A stretch of 64,000 nt of DNA from NCBI RefSeq assembly GCF_001976145.1, contig NZ_MOXD01000001.1, positions 248,001-312,000 of the forward strand, written 5' to 3'. Made by a program: the position numbers and the translations under genes. This document shows positions 39,479-48,052 of the stretch, in pieces. A model generated the notes under the pieces. The model made no database searches and was not told the origin of the DNA. It worked only from the letters and a program-made list of their open reading frames with translations. This stretch comes from Serratia oryzae (GTDB lineage: Bacteria; Pseudomonadota; Gammaproteobacteria; Enterobacterales; Enterobacteriaceae). Position 1 is the first letter of the stretch, and every line of letters begins with the position of its first letter.

Positions 39479-40426
39479 ATGAATCGACACGATAAGAAAC
39501 TAGACCAGGCCGCGCGTGCCGCCTGGATGTATTACGTGGCTGGGCAGACCCAACATGAGATTGCCGAGGCGCTCGGCGTATCGCGCCAGGTGGCGCAACG
39601 CTTGGTGGCGCTGGCGATCGACAGCGGCCTGATCAGCGTGAATATCTCGCATCCGGTAGGCCGCTGTATGGAACTCTCTGCCCGCCTGAGTGAACGCTAT
39701 GGGCTGAGTCTGTGCCAGGTGGTGCCGAGCCAAGGTATGGAAAGCGCAGGGTTGAACCGGGCGGTGGCGGTAGCCGGTGCCGAAGTGATGGCGCAGTTTA
39801 TCCGTGATGAACAACCGCTGATCATTGGCGTCGGTTCTGGCCGCAGCCTGAAGGCGGCGATTGATGAACTGCCCGATTTTGAACGGCCACAGCACAGTTG
39901 TGTATCACTGATCGGGGCGATTGCTGCCGATGGCTCCTGTACACGCTACGACGTTCCGCTGTGGATGGCGGAAAAAACCCAGGGACGTTACTTTATTCTG
40001 CCTGCGCCGCTGTTTGCCGACAGCGAACAGGATCGTACCTTATGGTGTAACCACCGCATTTACCGCACAGTGAATGAGAAGGCCAGCCAGGCCGACGTTA
40101 CCTTTATCGGTATCGGCACCATTGAGTATCAGTGCCCGTTGCACAAAGATGGGTTTATCTCGGCGGAGGAGGTAGAACGTTTATCCGCCGCGAACGCGGT
40201 GGCCGAAATGCTGGGGCATTTTATCGACAGCGCAGGGCGGCGCGTGGCCAGCGAGCTGGATCAGCGCTTGACCAGCGTCAACCTGCGGCAGCAGCCAGAA
40301 AAACCGGTGATCGCCCTGGCCGGTGGTGCGGAAAAACATCGCGCCATCCGCGCGGCCTTGCTGGGCCGCTGGATCAACGGCCTGGTTACCGATGAAGAAT
40401 GCGCGCAGGCCCTATTAGCCGATTAG
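39479..40426 (+). CDS. dalR: SorC/DeoR-type sugar-responsive regulator of the dal operon
   Basis: Predicted regulator of 315 residues, the usual SorC-family length. The N-terminal winged HTH reads ARAAWMYYVAGQTQHEIAEALGVSRQVAQRLVALA (about 10-44) and the effector domain has IIGVGSGRSLKAAIDELP near 120 and a C-terminal ALAGGAEKHRAIRAALLGRWINGLVTDEECAQALL, both family signatures. It is divergent from dalD with two operator-like dyads between, matching the known dalR arrangement; dalR is therefore assigned by context. The start is uncertain: ATG 39434 has a stronger GGAAGGGGGA site but adds 15 residues absent from the family's usual N-terminus. Its stop codon overlaps the convergent ogt stop. 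Confidence 0.82.
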   Translation: MNRHDKKLDQAARAAWMYYVAGQTQHEIAEALGVSRQVAQRLVALAIDSGLISVNISHPVGRCMELSARLSERYGLSLCQVVPSQGMESAGLNRAVAVAGAEVMAQFIRDEQPLIIGVGSGRSLKAAIDELPDFERPQHSCVSLIGAIAADGSCTRYDVPLWMAEKTQGRYFILPAPLFADSEQDRTLWCNHRIYRTVNEKASQADVTFIGIGTIEYQCPLHKDGFISAEEVERLSAANAVAEMLGHFIDSAGRRVASELDQRLTSVNLRQQPEKPVIALAGGAEKHRAIRAALLGRWINGLVTDEECAQALLAD

Positions 40427-40947
40427 ATCAGATCCTTTGGCAGATAACCTTCATGCTTGAGCAGCCACTGTTTGCGTTGCACGCCGCCGGCGTAGCCGGT
40501 GAGCGCGCCATGTGCGCCAATCACCCGGTGGCAGGGCACCACAATGCTGATCGGGTTAGAGCCATTGGCCATGCCCACCGCGCGTGATGCGGTCGGGCGG
40601 CCAATGCGTTTTGCCAATTCGCCATAGGTAATAATCTCGCCACAGGGGATCTGGCGCAGTTGCTGCCACACGGTGCGCTGGAACTCGGTTCCGGCGGTCA
40701 TCACCGGGATACGGTCAATCACCGCCAACTCACCGGCAAAATAGCGCTGCATCAGTTCGGTCAGGCCGCCAGGGTTCGCTTGTTCCTGCAACGTGAAGCG
40801 ATCGGCGCGATAGTGGGTATCCAGCAACTTCATCAGGCGAGCTTCATGATCGGTCCAGTCCAGGGCGCGCATGCGGCCTTGCTCATCGCCGATCAACACC
40901 AGTTCACCGACCGGCGTCGGCATACGGTCAATAAAAAAAGTCTGCAT
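40423..40947 (-). CDS. ogt: Methylated-DNA--protein-cysteine methyltransferase Ogt
   Basis: Suicide DNA-repair protein that transfers alkyl groups from O6-alkylguanine to its own cysteine. From ATG 40947 (AGGAG 8 nt upstream) it has 174 residues. The active-site motif PCHRV places the acceptor at Cys139, preceded by SRAVGMANGSNPISIVVPCHRV-type context, and ends GYAGGVQRKQWLLKHEG, as in E. coli Ogt. In E. coli it adjoins fnr; here the dal cluster has come between. Its TAA and the regulator's TAG overlap on opposite strands. Confidence 0.94.
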   Translation of the reverse strand: MQTFFIDRMPTPVGELVLIGDEQGRMRALDWTDHEARLMKLLDTHYRADRFTLQEQANPGGLTELMQRYFAGELAVIDRIPVMTAGTEFQRTVWQQLRQIPCGEIITYGELAKRIGRPTASRAVGMANGSNPISIVVPCHRVIGAHGALTGYAGGVQRKQWLLKHEGYLPKDLI

Positions 40948-41100
40948 GTGGTTCACTCCTCACGTTTGAGGTGCAGATTATTACACGAAAAAACGCAAAG
41001 CGATGGCGGATTTCGGACACCAGGATCGATTACCGAAGTCTGAATTGCTACTGGGCATTAGGATCGCTAGGATGAGGTTTTTATTCCGTTGGAGCGCACG

Positions 41101-41883
41101 ATGTTTCACCCTTATCCCCCCAGTTTACTGGCGGCGCATGAGCCTGCGGCGGTGACCGTTGAGCGGCCGCAGGGCATATCTCCATTTTTGTTATTGTGCG
41201 ATCACGCCGGGCAGGCGATCCCACAGCGTTTGGGCGATCTCGGCTTGGCCAGCGGTGAGATCGATCGTCACATTGGTTGGGATATTGGTGCGCTTAATGT
41301 TTCACAGCACCTGGGCCAGCATCTGGATGCCACGCTGATTCATCAGCATTACTCACGGTTGGTGATCGACTGCAACCGCACGCCGGGGGTTGTAACTTCC
41401 ATTCCGCTGATCTCTGAGCTGACCGCCATTCCTGGTAACCACGGTATCACGGCGGCTGAAATGGGGGCGCGCGAGCAGGAAATTTTCCAGCCTTACCATC
41501 AGGCAATCGCTCACACCTTGAACAACCGCCTGGCGCAAGATCGGCCCTGTGCGTTGATTGCCATGCACAGTTTTACCCCGGTTTTCAAAGGCGAGGCGCG
41601 CCCGTGGCAGGTGGGGTTGCTATTTAACCGCCAGCCCAAATTTGCCTTACTGTTAGCGGAGTTACTGCGTGAGGAAGGGGGTCTGCAGGTGGGCATTAAC
41701 CAGCCTTATGCCATGACCGATGCCACGGATTATACGCTGCCGGTACATGCCGAACGCAGGGCATTGCCGTATGTGGGTATTGAAATCCGCCAGGATTTAA
41801 TCGCCGATGCGCCAGGGCAACAAGCCTGGGCGGCCCGCTTTGCCCGGCTGCTCCCTCAGGTGTGGCAGCGTTGGGAGATTTGA
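41101..41883 (+). CDS. N-formylglutamate amidohydrolase-family protein
   Basis: Predicted metal-dependent amidohydrolase of 260 residues. The ATG at 41101 (GGAG 7 nt upstream) is preferred to an in-frame TTG at 41089. FLLLCDHAGQAIPQRLGDLGL (about 29-49), the conserved ATLIHQHYSRLVIDCNR (about 80-96) and CALIAMHSFTPVFKG (about 151-165) are characteristic of the HutG-like FGase fold, with His and Glu/Asp residues for zinc. No histidine-utilisation genes are adjacent, so the substrate may be another N-acyl amino acid. Stands alone, separated from ogt by about 150 bp. Confidence 0.85.
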   Translation: MFHPYPPSLLAAHEPAAVTVERPQGISPFLLLCDHAGQAIPQRLGDLGLASGEIDRHIGWDIGALNVSQHLGQHLDATLIHQHYSRLVIDCNRTPGVVTSIPLISELTAIPGNHGITAAEMGAREQEIFQPYHQAIAHTLNNRLAQDRPCALIAMHSFTPVFKGEARPWQVGLLFNRQPKFALLLAELLREEGGLQVGINQPYAMTDATDYTLPVHAERRALPYVGIEIRQDLIADAPGQQAWAARFARLLPQVWQRWEI

Positions 41884-42048
41884 TCATGCAACAAAGCGTT
41901 ACCCGACGCTGCCGTAGACCACCTGCGACTGAATGGTGATGACATCGATCGGCGGCGCGCGCAGTGTAGCAACAGATGACAGGGTGGTTTTCTCTGCGGA
42001 GGTTTAACAGCCAGCGCCCGCAAAATGCAGGTGCTGGCAAACGTGTTA

Positions 42049-43029
42049 TCAGGATTTTTTACTGGCTACCGGTGCATATTCAATGGGGACCCAGGCATAA
42101 CCCGATTTTTCGGCACGCACATGCCCCAGCCCTGGGAATGGCAAGTGTGCACCACCGATCCACAGCTGTTTTTTGGCGGCGTCAGCAAAAACCTTCAGGC
42201 GTGTGGCAATGGCTTGTTCGCTGTCGGTATCGAACTCCAGCGAGACTTTCGGTTGGGCAAACTGTAGTGAATGGCTATGCACAATATCGCCCCACAGCAA
42301 CAGGTTTTGCCCTGCCGAGCTGAACAGATAAGCGCTGTGTCCTGGCGTATGGCCTGGCGTTGATACCACTTCGACTCCAGGGATCAGGCTATCGCCAGGT
42401 GCATAGCGCTTCAGCCGCCCTTGAGCTTCATAAGGGGCAACGGCCTCTTGCGACAGCTTGAACATTGGTTGGGCCGCTTGCGGTGCCTTCTGTGCGATCT
42501 CCTTGCTCAGCCAGTAGTCCGCTTCCGCTTTGGCGACATACAGGGTGGCGTTAGGGAAGGCCGCTTTGCCCTGATCGTTGATGCCGCAGGCGTGATCCGG
42601 GTGCAGGTGGGTCAGCAATACGGTATCGACCTGCTCAGGCTGATAACCGGCGGCGCGCAAATTGCTCTGAATTGCCCCCAGCGTCGGGCCGAAACACTGT
42701 GCGGTCCCGGCATCGACCAGGACCAGATGAGTCCCGGTATTCACCAGGAAAGCGTTAACCGCCGTTTGAATTCCCGAAGTGCTGTCGACAAACATGCGTG
42801 CCAGCAGCTTTTGCATATCGGGTTCGCTGATGTTGTGGAATAACTTGGTTTGCAGGTTGGTGTAGCCATCGTACAGCGCCGTGACCTCCATGTTACCCAG
42901 CATCATGCGATAGTAACCCGGAACCTGGGTTTGCTGCTGTGCTGGCGCACTGGCAGCGCTGATCTGCGGCCCAACGCTGGCACAGGCCAGGGCGATGGCT
43001 AACAACGTGCGGCGAACAGAATGCTTCAT
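42049..43029 (-). CDS. Exported metallo-beta-lactamase-fold hydrolase
   Basis: A 326-residue protein whose signal peptide (MKHSVRRTLLAIALACASVG...AASA) directs it to the periplasm. The zinc motif is THLHPDHACG (His141, His143, Asp145, His146); TPGHTPGHSAYL (about 225), LLWGDIVHSH and GGAHLPFPG supply the other ligands of the fold. AAGGGA precedes ATG 43029; the frame extends upstream without support. Homologues include lactonase-like and unassigned enzymes, so no substrate can be named. Convergent with the FGase-like gene and divergent from the chromate transporter pair. Confidence 0.85.
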   Translation of the reverse strand: MKHSVRRTLLAIALACASVGPQISAASAPAQQQTQVPGYYRMMLGNMEVTALYDGYTNLQTKLFHNISEPDMQKLLARMFVDSTSGIQTAVNAFLVNTGTHLVLVDAGTAQCFGPTLGAIQSNLRAAGYQPEQVDTVLLTHLHPDHACGINDQGKAAFPNATLYVAKAEADYWLSKEIAQKAPQAAQPMFKLSQEAVAPYEAQGRLKRYAPGDSLIPGVEVVSTPGHTPGHSAYLFSSAGQNLLLWGDIVHSHSLQFAQPKVSLEFDTDSEQAIATRLKVFADAAKKQLWIGGAHLPFPGLGHVRAEKSGYAWVPIEYAPVASKKS

Positions 43030-43238
43030 AAAGATCCCTTTTAAGTGGATGGAGAGAGGAAGTGACTGTCGGTGATAATACATTGCGGCAAGTGTAAATT
43101 TTATATCAACAAATGCGCTCACCCACCAGTGATATCAATGGGAAAGAGGCAGCTATCGGCGACGCCTTTAATGCATTAGACATTACGGCATGGCAGCGTG
43201 CATTATGCGCATAATCAACACAGAGAGATGGAAACCTC

Positions 43239-43805
43239 ATGACAGACTCTAGCGCCACCCACACTGAAGTCAGTGCCCCTCCCGATAATATCCAACTGTT
43301 TCTCGGATTTTTGCTGCTCGGCCTGACCGGCTTTGGCGGGGTTTTGCCATTGGCGCGCAGCATGCTGGTTGAGAAGAAACGTTGGCTGACCGGAGCACAG
43401 TTCACCGAGTTATTAGGCTTGTGTCAGTTTCTTCCTGGCGGCAACGTAATCAACCTTTCCGTGGCGGTAGGCATGGAGTTTCGCGGGCTGCGTGGTGCTC
43501 TTTGTGCTTTGCTGGGCCTGATCTGCGCTCCCACTGCGATCGTCATCGGCCTGGGTGTGATGTATACCCGTTTCCAGAACGAGCCCCATGTGCAGCAGGT
43601 TTTTGCCGGGTTGGCCGCAGCGGCGGCGGGATTGCTGCTTTCTACCGGCATAAAAATGCTGTTACCGCTGTGGAGGAAATGGCTGGCGCTCGCGGTGGTT
43701 GCTATCTGCCTGGGAGCGATCGCCTGGCTGCATTTACCGCTCTTGCCCACCATGTTGGCGCTGGCCGCGCTGAGTATCCTGTTGGCGTGGAGGAAGTCTT
43801 TATAA
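43239..43805 (+). CDS. chrA: Chromate transporter half, N-type subunit (short-chain ChrA)
   Basis: A 188-residue membrane protein containing one CHR domain: LFLGFLLLGLTGFGGVLPLARSMLVEKKRWLTGAQFTELLGLCQFLPGGNVINLSVAVG is the motif set of the chromate ion transporter family. Five or six helices are predicted. Short-chain CHR proteins come in pairs that assemble with opposite topology and export chromate (or another oxyanion). The partner begins at the last base of this gene's stop codon. Whether chromate is the real substrate cannot be told. Confidence 0.85.
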   Translation: MTDSSATHTEVSAPPDNIQLFLGFLLLGLTGFGGVLPLARSMLVEKKRWLTGAQFTELLGLCQFLPGGNVINLSVAVGMEFRGLRGALCALLGLICAPTAIVIGLGVMYTRFQNEPHVQQVFAGLAAAAAGLLLSTGIKMLLPLWRKWLALAVVAICLGAIAWLHLPLLPTMLALAALSILLAWRKSL

Positions 43806-44326
43806 TGGCGATATTCATCTCATTAGCGATCATTTTTGGCCAGCTTTCCCTGATGGCATTGGGCGGCGGCTTTACCATTTTGCCGGAGATGCAGCGGCAG
43901 GTGGTGGATGTGCATCATTGGATGACGGCGCAGGAATTCAGTGCGCTATTCGCCATGGCACAGGCCGCACCAGGGCCGAATATGATGATCGTACCGCTGA
44001 TTGGCTGGCACGTGGCGGGCTGGGGTGGGCTGCTGGTGTCCGCCGTCGCTAATTTTGCTCCCTCTTCCCTGTTGACGGTGCTGGTGATGAAGGCTTGGAA
44101 GCGCTTCAAGGACCGGCCATGGCGGCAGAAAGTACAGGCGGGGCTGGTGCCGGTAACGGTTGGACTGGTTGTCGCCAGCGGTATCTTGATCACCGAAGCT
44201 TCGGTCACCAACTGGCGGCTCGCGCTGCTGACCTTGCTGGCCACCCTATTAGGGATGCACAAACGCCTCCACCCATTGTGGATCCTGGCGGGCGGGGCGC
44301 TATTGGGGCTATTGGTGGCTGGATGA
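43805..44326 (+). CDS. Chromate transporter half, C-type subunit (short-chain ChrA)
   Basis: The second CHR-domain protein, 173 residues, starting TAATG at the stop of the first (1-nt overlap). MALGGGFTILPEMQRQVVDVHHWMTAQEFSALFAMAQAAPGPNMMIVPLIGWHVAGWGG contains the family's FGGG-type and APGPN motifs, equivalent to the second half of long ChrA proteins. The two genes are translationally coupled and must act together. An AKR pseudogene follows in opposite orientation. Confidence 0.86.
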   Translation: MAIFISLAIIFGQLSLMALGGGFTILPEMQRQVVDVHHWMTAQEFSALFAMAQAAPGPNMMIVPLIGWHVAGWGGLLVSAVANFAPSSLLTVLVMKAWKRFKDRPWRQKVQAGLVPVTVGLVVASGILITEASVTNWRLALLTLLATLLGMHKRLHPLWILAGGALLGLLVAG

Positions 44327-44340
44327 CATGCTTCTTCCGG

Positions 44341-44815
<475 letters not shown>

Positions 44816-44822
44816 GTTTGCG

Positions 44823-45728
44823 CTATGCCGTGCGGCGGCGCCAGCGCGGGGTGAACTGGCCCGGTTTAGAGAACATAACCAGATTGCCCAGCAGGATCAG
44901 GCATAGGCCGACAACCGCGTTCAGATGCCATTGGTAACCTTCGTAGATTGTTGAAATGGTCAGCGCAACCAGCGGGAACAGTAGGGTGCTGTAGGCGGCC
45001 GCGCCAGCCCCGATGCGGCCAAGCAGGCTAAAATAGGCCGCAAAGGCGATCACTGAGCCAAAGATCGCCAGATAGAACAGCGAACCCAGGTAGCGGGCGG
45101 TGAACTCGATCTGAAATGAGGCTCCCTGCGCCAGCGCGATGCCCACCATCAGCAGCGCACCATAACTCATGGCGTAAGTGTTGGTTGAAAGGATGTCCAG
45201 CCCATGGCGCTGATGCCGGGCGCTGAGCATGTTGCCCAACGAAAAACCATAGGTGCCGAGTGCACACAGGCCGATGCCTTTGAGCAGCCCTGCCGCCATC
45301 TGGGTGGCCACCAGATCCTGCCAGAACAGCGCTACAATACCGATCAACCCCAACAGCGCCGCAGGCAGCAGGTTTGGGCTGGGGCGTTGGCGGAAAAAGA
45401 TCATGCTGTTAACGGCGTTAAACAGCACGGCCATGGAAAAGATTACCGACTCCAACCCGCTGCTGATATAAGCCGCCGCATGGTAAAAACAGTAGAAGTT
45501 AAAACCAAATACACAGCAGCCTTGCAGCAGGCAAAACAGGTGGTCGCGTGGGCTGATGGCACGCAGGCGGCGCAGCGCCAGTAACACCAGCAACATCACC
45601 GCGGCGGAAAGCAGGAAGCGGTAGGCGATCGAGACCGTAATGGCCACCGAACCGTCCTGTTGCATCGTAATCGCAATCCAGGTGGTGCCCCAAATCAGCA
45701 CCACGGCAAGATACAGCAGCGTATTCAT
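44823..45728 (-). CDS. EamA/DMT-family transporter
   Basis: Inner-membrane drug/metabolite transporter of 301 residues with ten predicted helices and two EamA repeats; LYLAVVLIWGTTWIAITMQ opens the first and GIGLCALGTYGFSLGNMLSA the second. Such proteins export amino acids or metabolites; the substrate is unknown. It is divergent from an AraC-family regulator gene (181 bp between), which probably controls it. Its end lies 7 bp from the AKR remnant. Confidence 0.88.
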   Translation of the reverse strand: MNTLLYLAVVLIWGTTWIAITMQQDGSVAITVSIAYRFLLSAAVMLLVLLALRRLRAISPRDHLFCLLQGCCVFGFNFYCFYHAAAYISSGLESVIFSMAVLFNAVNSMIFFRQRPSPNLLPAALLGLIGIVALFWQDLVATQMAAGLLKGIGLCALGTYGFSLGNMLSARHQRHGLDILSTNTYAMSYGALLMVGIALAQGASFQIEFTARYLGSLFYLAIFGSVIAFAAYFSLLGRIGAGAAAYSTLLFPLVALTISTIYEGYQWHLNAVVGLCLILLGNLVMFSKPGQFTPRWRRRTA

Positions 45729-45909
45729 CGTTAACTCCGGTTAATTGTCCTGAGCCGCAGTATTCAACGTTTACGGCTTTGCCGCTTTCAGCCCTTTGCG
45801 CACGGTTGCATATTCTTGCGCTTTTTTTCGCAAATGCTTGGAGCGATGGTTGGCAGGAACAGGGGCACTCTTTAAACTGAAACCGTTTTCTTATCAGAAC
45901 GGAGCGATC

Positions 45910-46779
45910 ATGGCTTATCAGGCATTTGAAACCCTACAGCAGCACAAGGCGCAGTTGCACAATAGCGTGCAACTCGGGTCTGGCGTGCAGTTGGCGGCCT
46001 GGTCCAACCGTAACGATCGTATTACGCAGGAAAGCGCCGATCACCATACCCTTAGCCTGTATGTGGCCGATGGCTATGAATGCTATCAGAAAGTGCCCGG
46101 AGGCTGGAGAAACGGCGGCGGGCCGGATCGTTTCTGCATCATGCCGCGCCAGTATGAGTCCACCTGGGATATCCGCAGCGATCTGTCTTTTGTTCACCTG
46201 TATTGCACCGATCAGCATTTGCGCCATCTGCTGGAGCAAACCTGGGATCGCAGCCCAGCGTCTATTCATGTTGAACAGCGGACGTTTGGGGAGGATGCGC
46301 AGATTACGCTGCTTTATCGCCAATTCCTGCTGAATTGCGATTGGCAGGACAGCGCTAATCAGCTGGCTTTGAGCAGCGTTTCCACGCTGTTGATGTCCCA
46401 TCTGCTCCAGCATTACACCCAACTGCAGTGGCGTTTGCCCGCGGTGCGCGGCGGGTTGGCCCCAATGGTGCTGAAACGCGTGCGCGAATATGTGGAAAGT
46501 CATCTGGAACAGCCGCTGCTGCTGGCAGATTTGGCCGCCCAGGCAGGGCTGAGCGAATTCCATTTTGCCCGCATGTTCAAGCACAGCACCGGGCTGGCCC
46601 CGCATCAGTATGTGATGTGCAGACGTTTGCAGCAGGCAGAGAAACTGCTGCGCCATACGCCGATGCCATTGACGCAAATCGCGCTGGAGTGCGGCTTCAG
46701 TTCATCCAGCCATTTCAGCAATCGATTCAAAGCTGCTTATGGCTGTGCCCCGATGCAACTGCGCCAGCAGGAGCGTTGA
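45910..46779 (+). CDS. AraC-family transcriptional regulator
   Basis: A 289-residue regulator. From ATG 45910 (GGAG upstream) the N-terminal region looks like a cupin-type effector domain, including WDIRSDLSFVHLYCTDQHLRHLLEQ near 82-106. The C-terminal 100 residues form the double HTH: LLLADLAAQAGLSEFHFARMFKHSTGLAPHQYV and MPLTQIALECGFSSSSHFSNRFKAAYGCAP. A VOC protein gene follows 18 bp downstream and an EamA transporter gene is divergent; the three probably form a regulatory unit. An ORF extension upstream to 45796 has no ribosome site. Confidence 0.9.
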   Translation: MAYQAFETLQQHKAQLHNSVQLGSGVQLAAWSNRNDRITQESADHHTLSLYVADGYECYQKVPGGWRNGGGPDRFCIMPRQYESTWDIRSDLSFVHLYCTDQHLRHLLEQTWDRSPASIHVEQRTFGEDAQITLLYRQFLLNCDWQDSANQLALSSVSTLLMSHLLQHYTQLQWRLPAVRGGLAPMVLKRVREYVESHLEQPLLLADLAAQAGLSEFHFARMFKHSTGLAPHQYVMCRRLQQAEKLLRHTPMPLTQIALECGFSSSSHFSNRFKAAYGCAPMQLRQQER

Positions 46780-46797
46780 ATTTTGAGTAGAGACGGT

Positions 46798-47235
46798 ATG
46801 AAACACACTTATTGTGGTATTGATGTCCTGTTCGTGGCGGGTTTTGGCCCCATCACAAACAACACGGGTGAAAGTAAAGCCTTCTATCAGGAAGCGCTGG
46901 GTTTACCGTTAATGCCGATGGAGGGCAATGAAGAGTATCTGCTGACTGAACATGATGTTTTATCTGGCGTAAAACACTTCGCTTTATGGCCGTTGGCCCA
47001 AGCGGCACAATCCTGTTTCGGCAGCGATCGGTGGCCGCAGGATCTGCCGGTGCCGCAGGCCTGGTTGGAGTTCGATGTTGCGGATATTGCCGAAGCAACG
47101 GCAACGCTGGTTGCCAAAGGCTATCGGCTATTGGTTGCCAACCGGCTGGAGCCGTGGGGCCAGAGCGTCACGCGCTTGCTCAGCCCCGAAGGGATATTGG
47201 TCGGCGTGACGGTAACGCCCTGGCTGCGTGACTAA
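46798..47235 (+). CDS. VOC-superfamily (glyoxalase/bleomycin resistance-like) protein
   Basis: A 145-residue protein with two beta-alpha-beta-beta-beta units: DVLFVAGFGPITNNTGESKAFYQEALGLPLMPM and AWLEFDVADIAEATATLVAKGYRLLVAN...VTRLLSPEGILVGVTVTPWL. The metal ligands of the VOC fold are only partly evident (His near 61, Glu near 83, Glu near 133). It follows the AraC gene and probably shares its transcript. Substrate unknown. The preceding TTG start would add five residues and lacks a ribosome site. Confidence 0.8.
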   Translation: MKHTYCGIDVLFVAGFGPITNNTGESKAFYQEALGLPLMPMEGNEEYLLTEHDVLSGVKHFALWPLAQAAQSCFGSDRWPQDLPVPQAWLEFDVADIAEATATLVAKGYRLLVANRLEPWGQSVTRLLSPEGILVGVTVTPWLRD

Positions 47236-47272
47236 GCAGGGCTTGCAACCCGTTTGACGTGGTGTAGCAGCA

Positions 47273-47710
47273 TCAGGCAGTTGTGAAGCCCAAAGAGGCC
47301 AGCAGAATGCGCACCGTACCAAAGCGCCCAAGGCGTGGTGCAGAAATCAGCGCCGCCAGTGGATCATCAAGGTACTGATAATCAGGGTGATAACCAGCCC
47401 AGGGTAAGTTACCCGCAAAGCGCTAGTGCAGTGGATAGTTATAGTTGGCCGGGGTTTTACTCATGATATCGATAAAGGTTTCTTTGGCGGCTGAAAGAAA
47501 ATGGAGAATACCGGCCAAGCTGAAAGAAATGCCCATCAGCCCCATAACAAACCAGCAGGCGGTGAACACGCCAAGACTGCTGAACATCAACGCCATACCG
47601 TTGCGGCTGGCTTTGCGGCAAACAACGTTTAACTGACTGGCGATAAACATCATGACTGCGCTCAGCAGTTCCCAACGCATCATGATTAAGCCAGTGGCTA
47701 TGGTACTCAT
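47273..47710 (-). pseudogene. Small membrane protein ORF interrupted by an in-frame amber codon
   Basis: From ATG 47710 a 95-residue frame (MSTIATGLIMMRWELLSAVMMF...) with two or three hydrophobic segments ends ...KTPANYNYPLH at TAG 47423-47425. The same frame then stays open for 49 more codons, RFAGNLPWAGYHPDYQYLDD...SAPRLGRFGTVRILLASLGFTTA, to TGA at 47273. The downstream part has protein-like composition, so TAG may replace an ancestral sense codon such as TGG. I do not recognise the family. Either the 95-residue form is functional, or the gene is a recent pseudogene. A near-perfect CRP site lies 66 bp upstream of the ATG. Confidence 0.5.
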
Positions 47711-47775
47711 CTAATGTGATCCTCTACGGAAGTTGCTGCAATTTCATTGGGGGAAGGGATAACACGCTCACACAA

Positions 47776-47791
47776 TGTGATATACGTCACA
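47776..47791. promoter_or_regulatory. CRP-binding site
   Basis: TGTGA-TATACG-TCACA matches the CRP core TGTGA-N6-TCACA exactly, with AA and TT flanks. It lies 66 bp before the minus-strand ORF start and 262 bp before the Balon-like gene. The rest of 47792-48052 is AT-rich and shows no gene. Confidence 0.7.
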
Positions 47792-48052
47792 TTATAGCGC
47801 CAAGATAATCGATTGCTCAACGATCGAACGGTTAAAGGCATTTGTTTTTACTTTCTTACAAACTGCAATCTACTACTGCACAAAAAAACATTTTCATGCC
47901 TGATTGAATCGCGGTTGATGAGTGCCAGCGCAAGTTGTGCCTATGCCTCTAATCCCGTTAATTATCTGGAATATACCCCGTCATTCGCCGATGGAGAGCT
48001 ATACTGAAAATTCGACAAAGCCCAATTAAACTGTCTGTTTGCGAGGTGGTAC

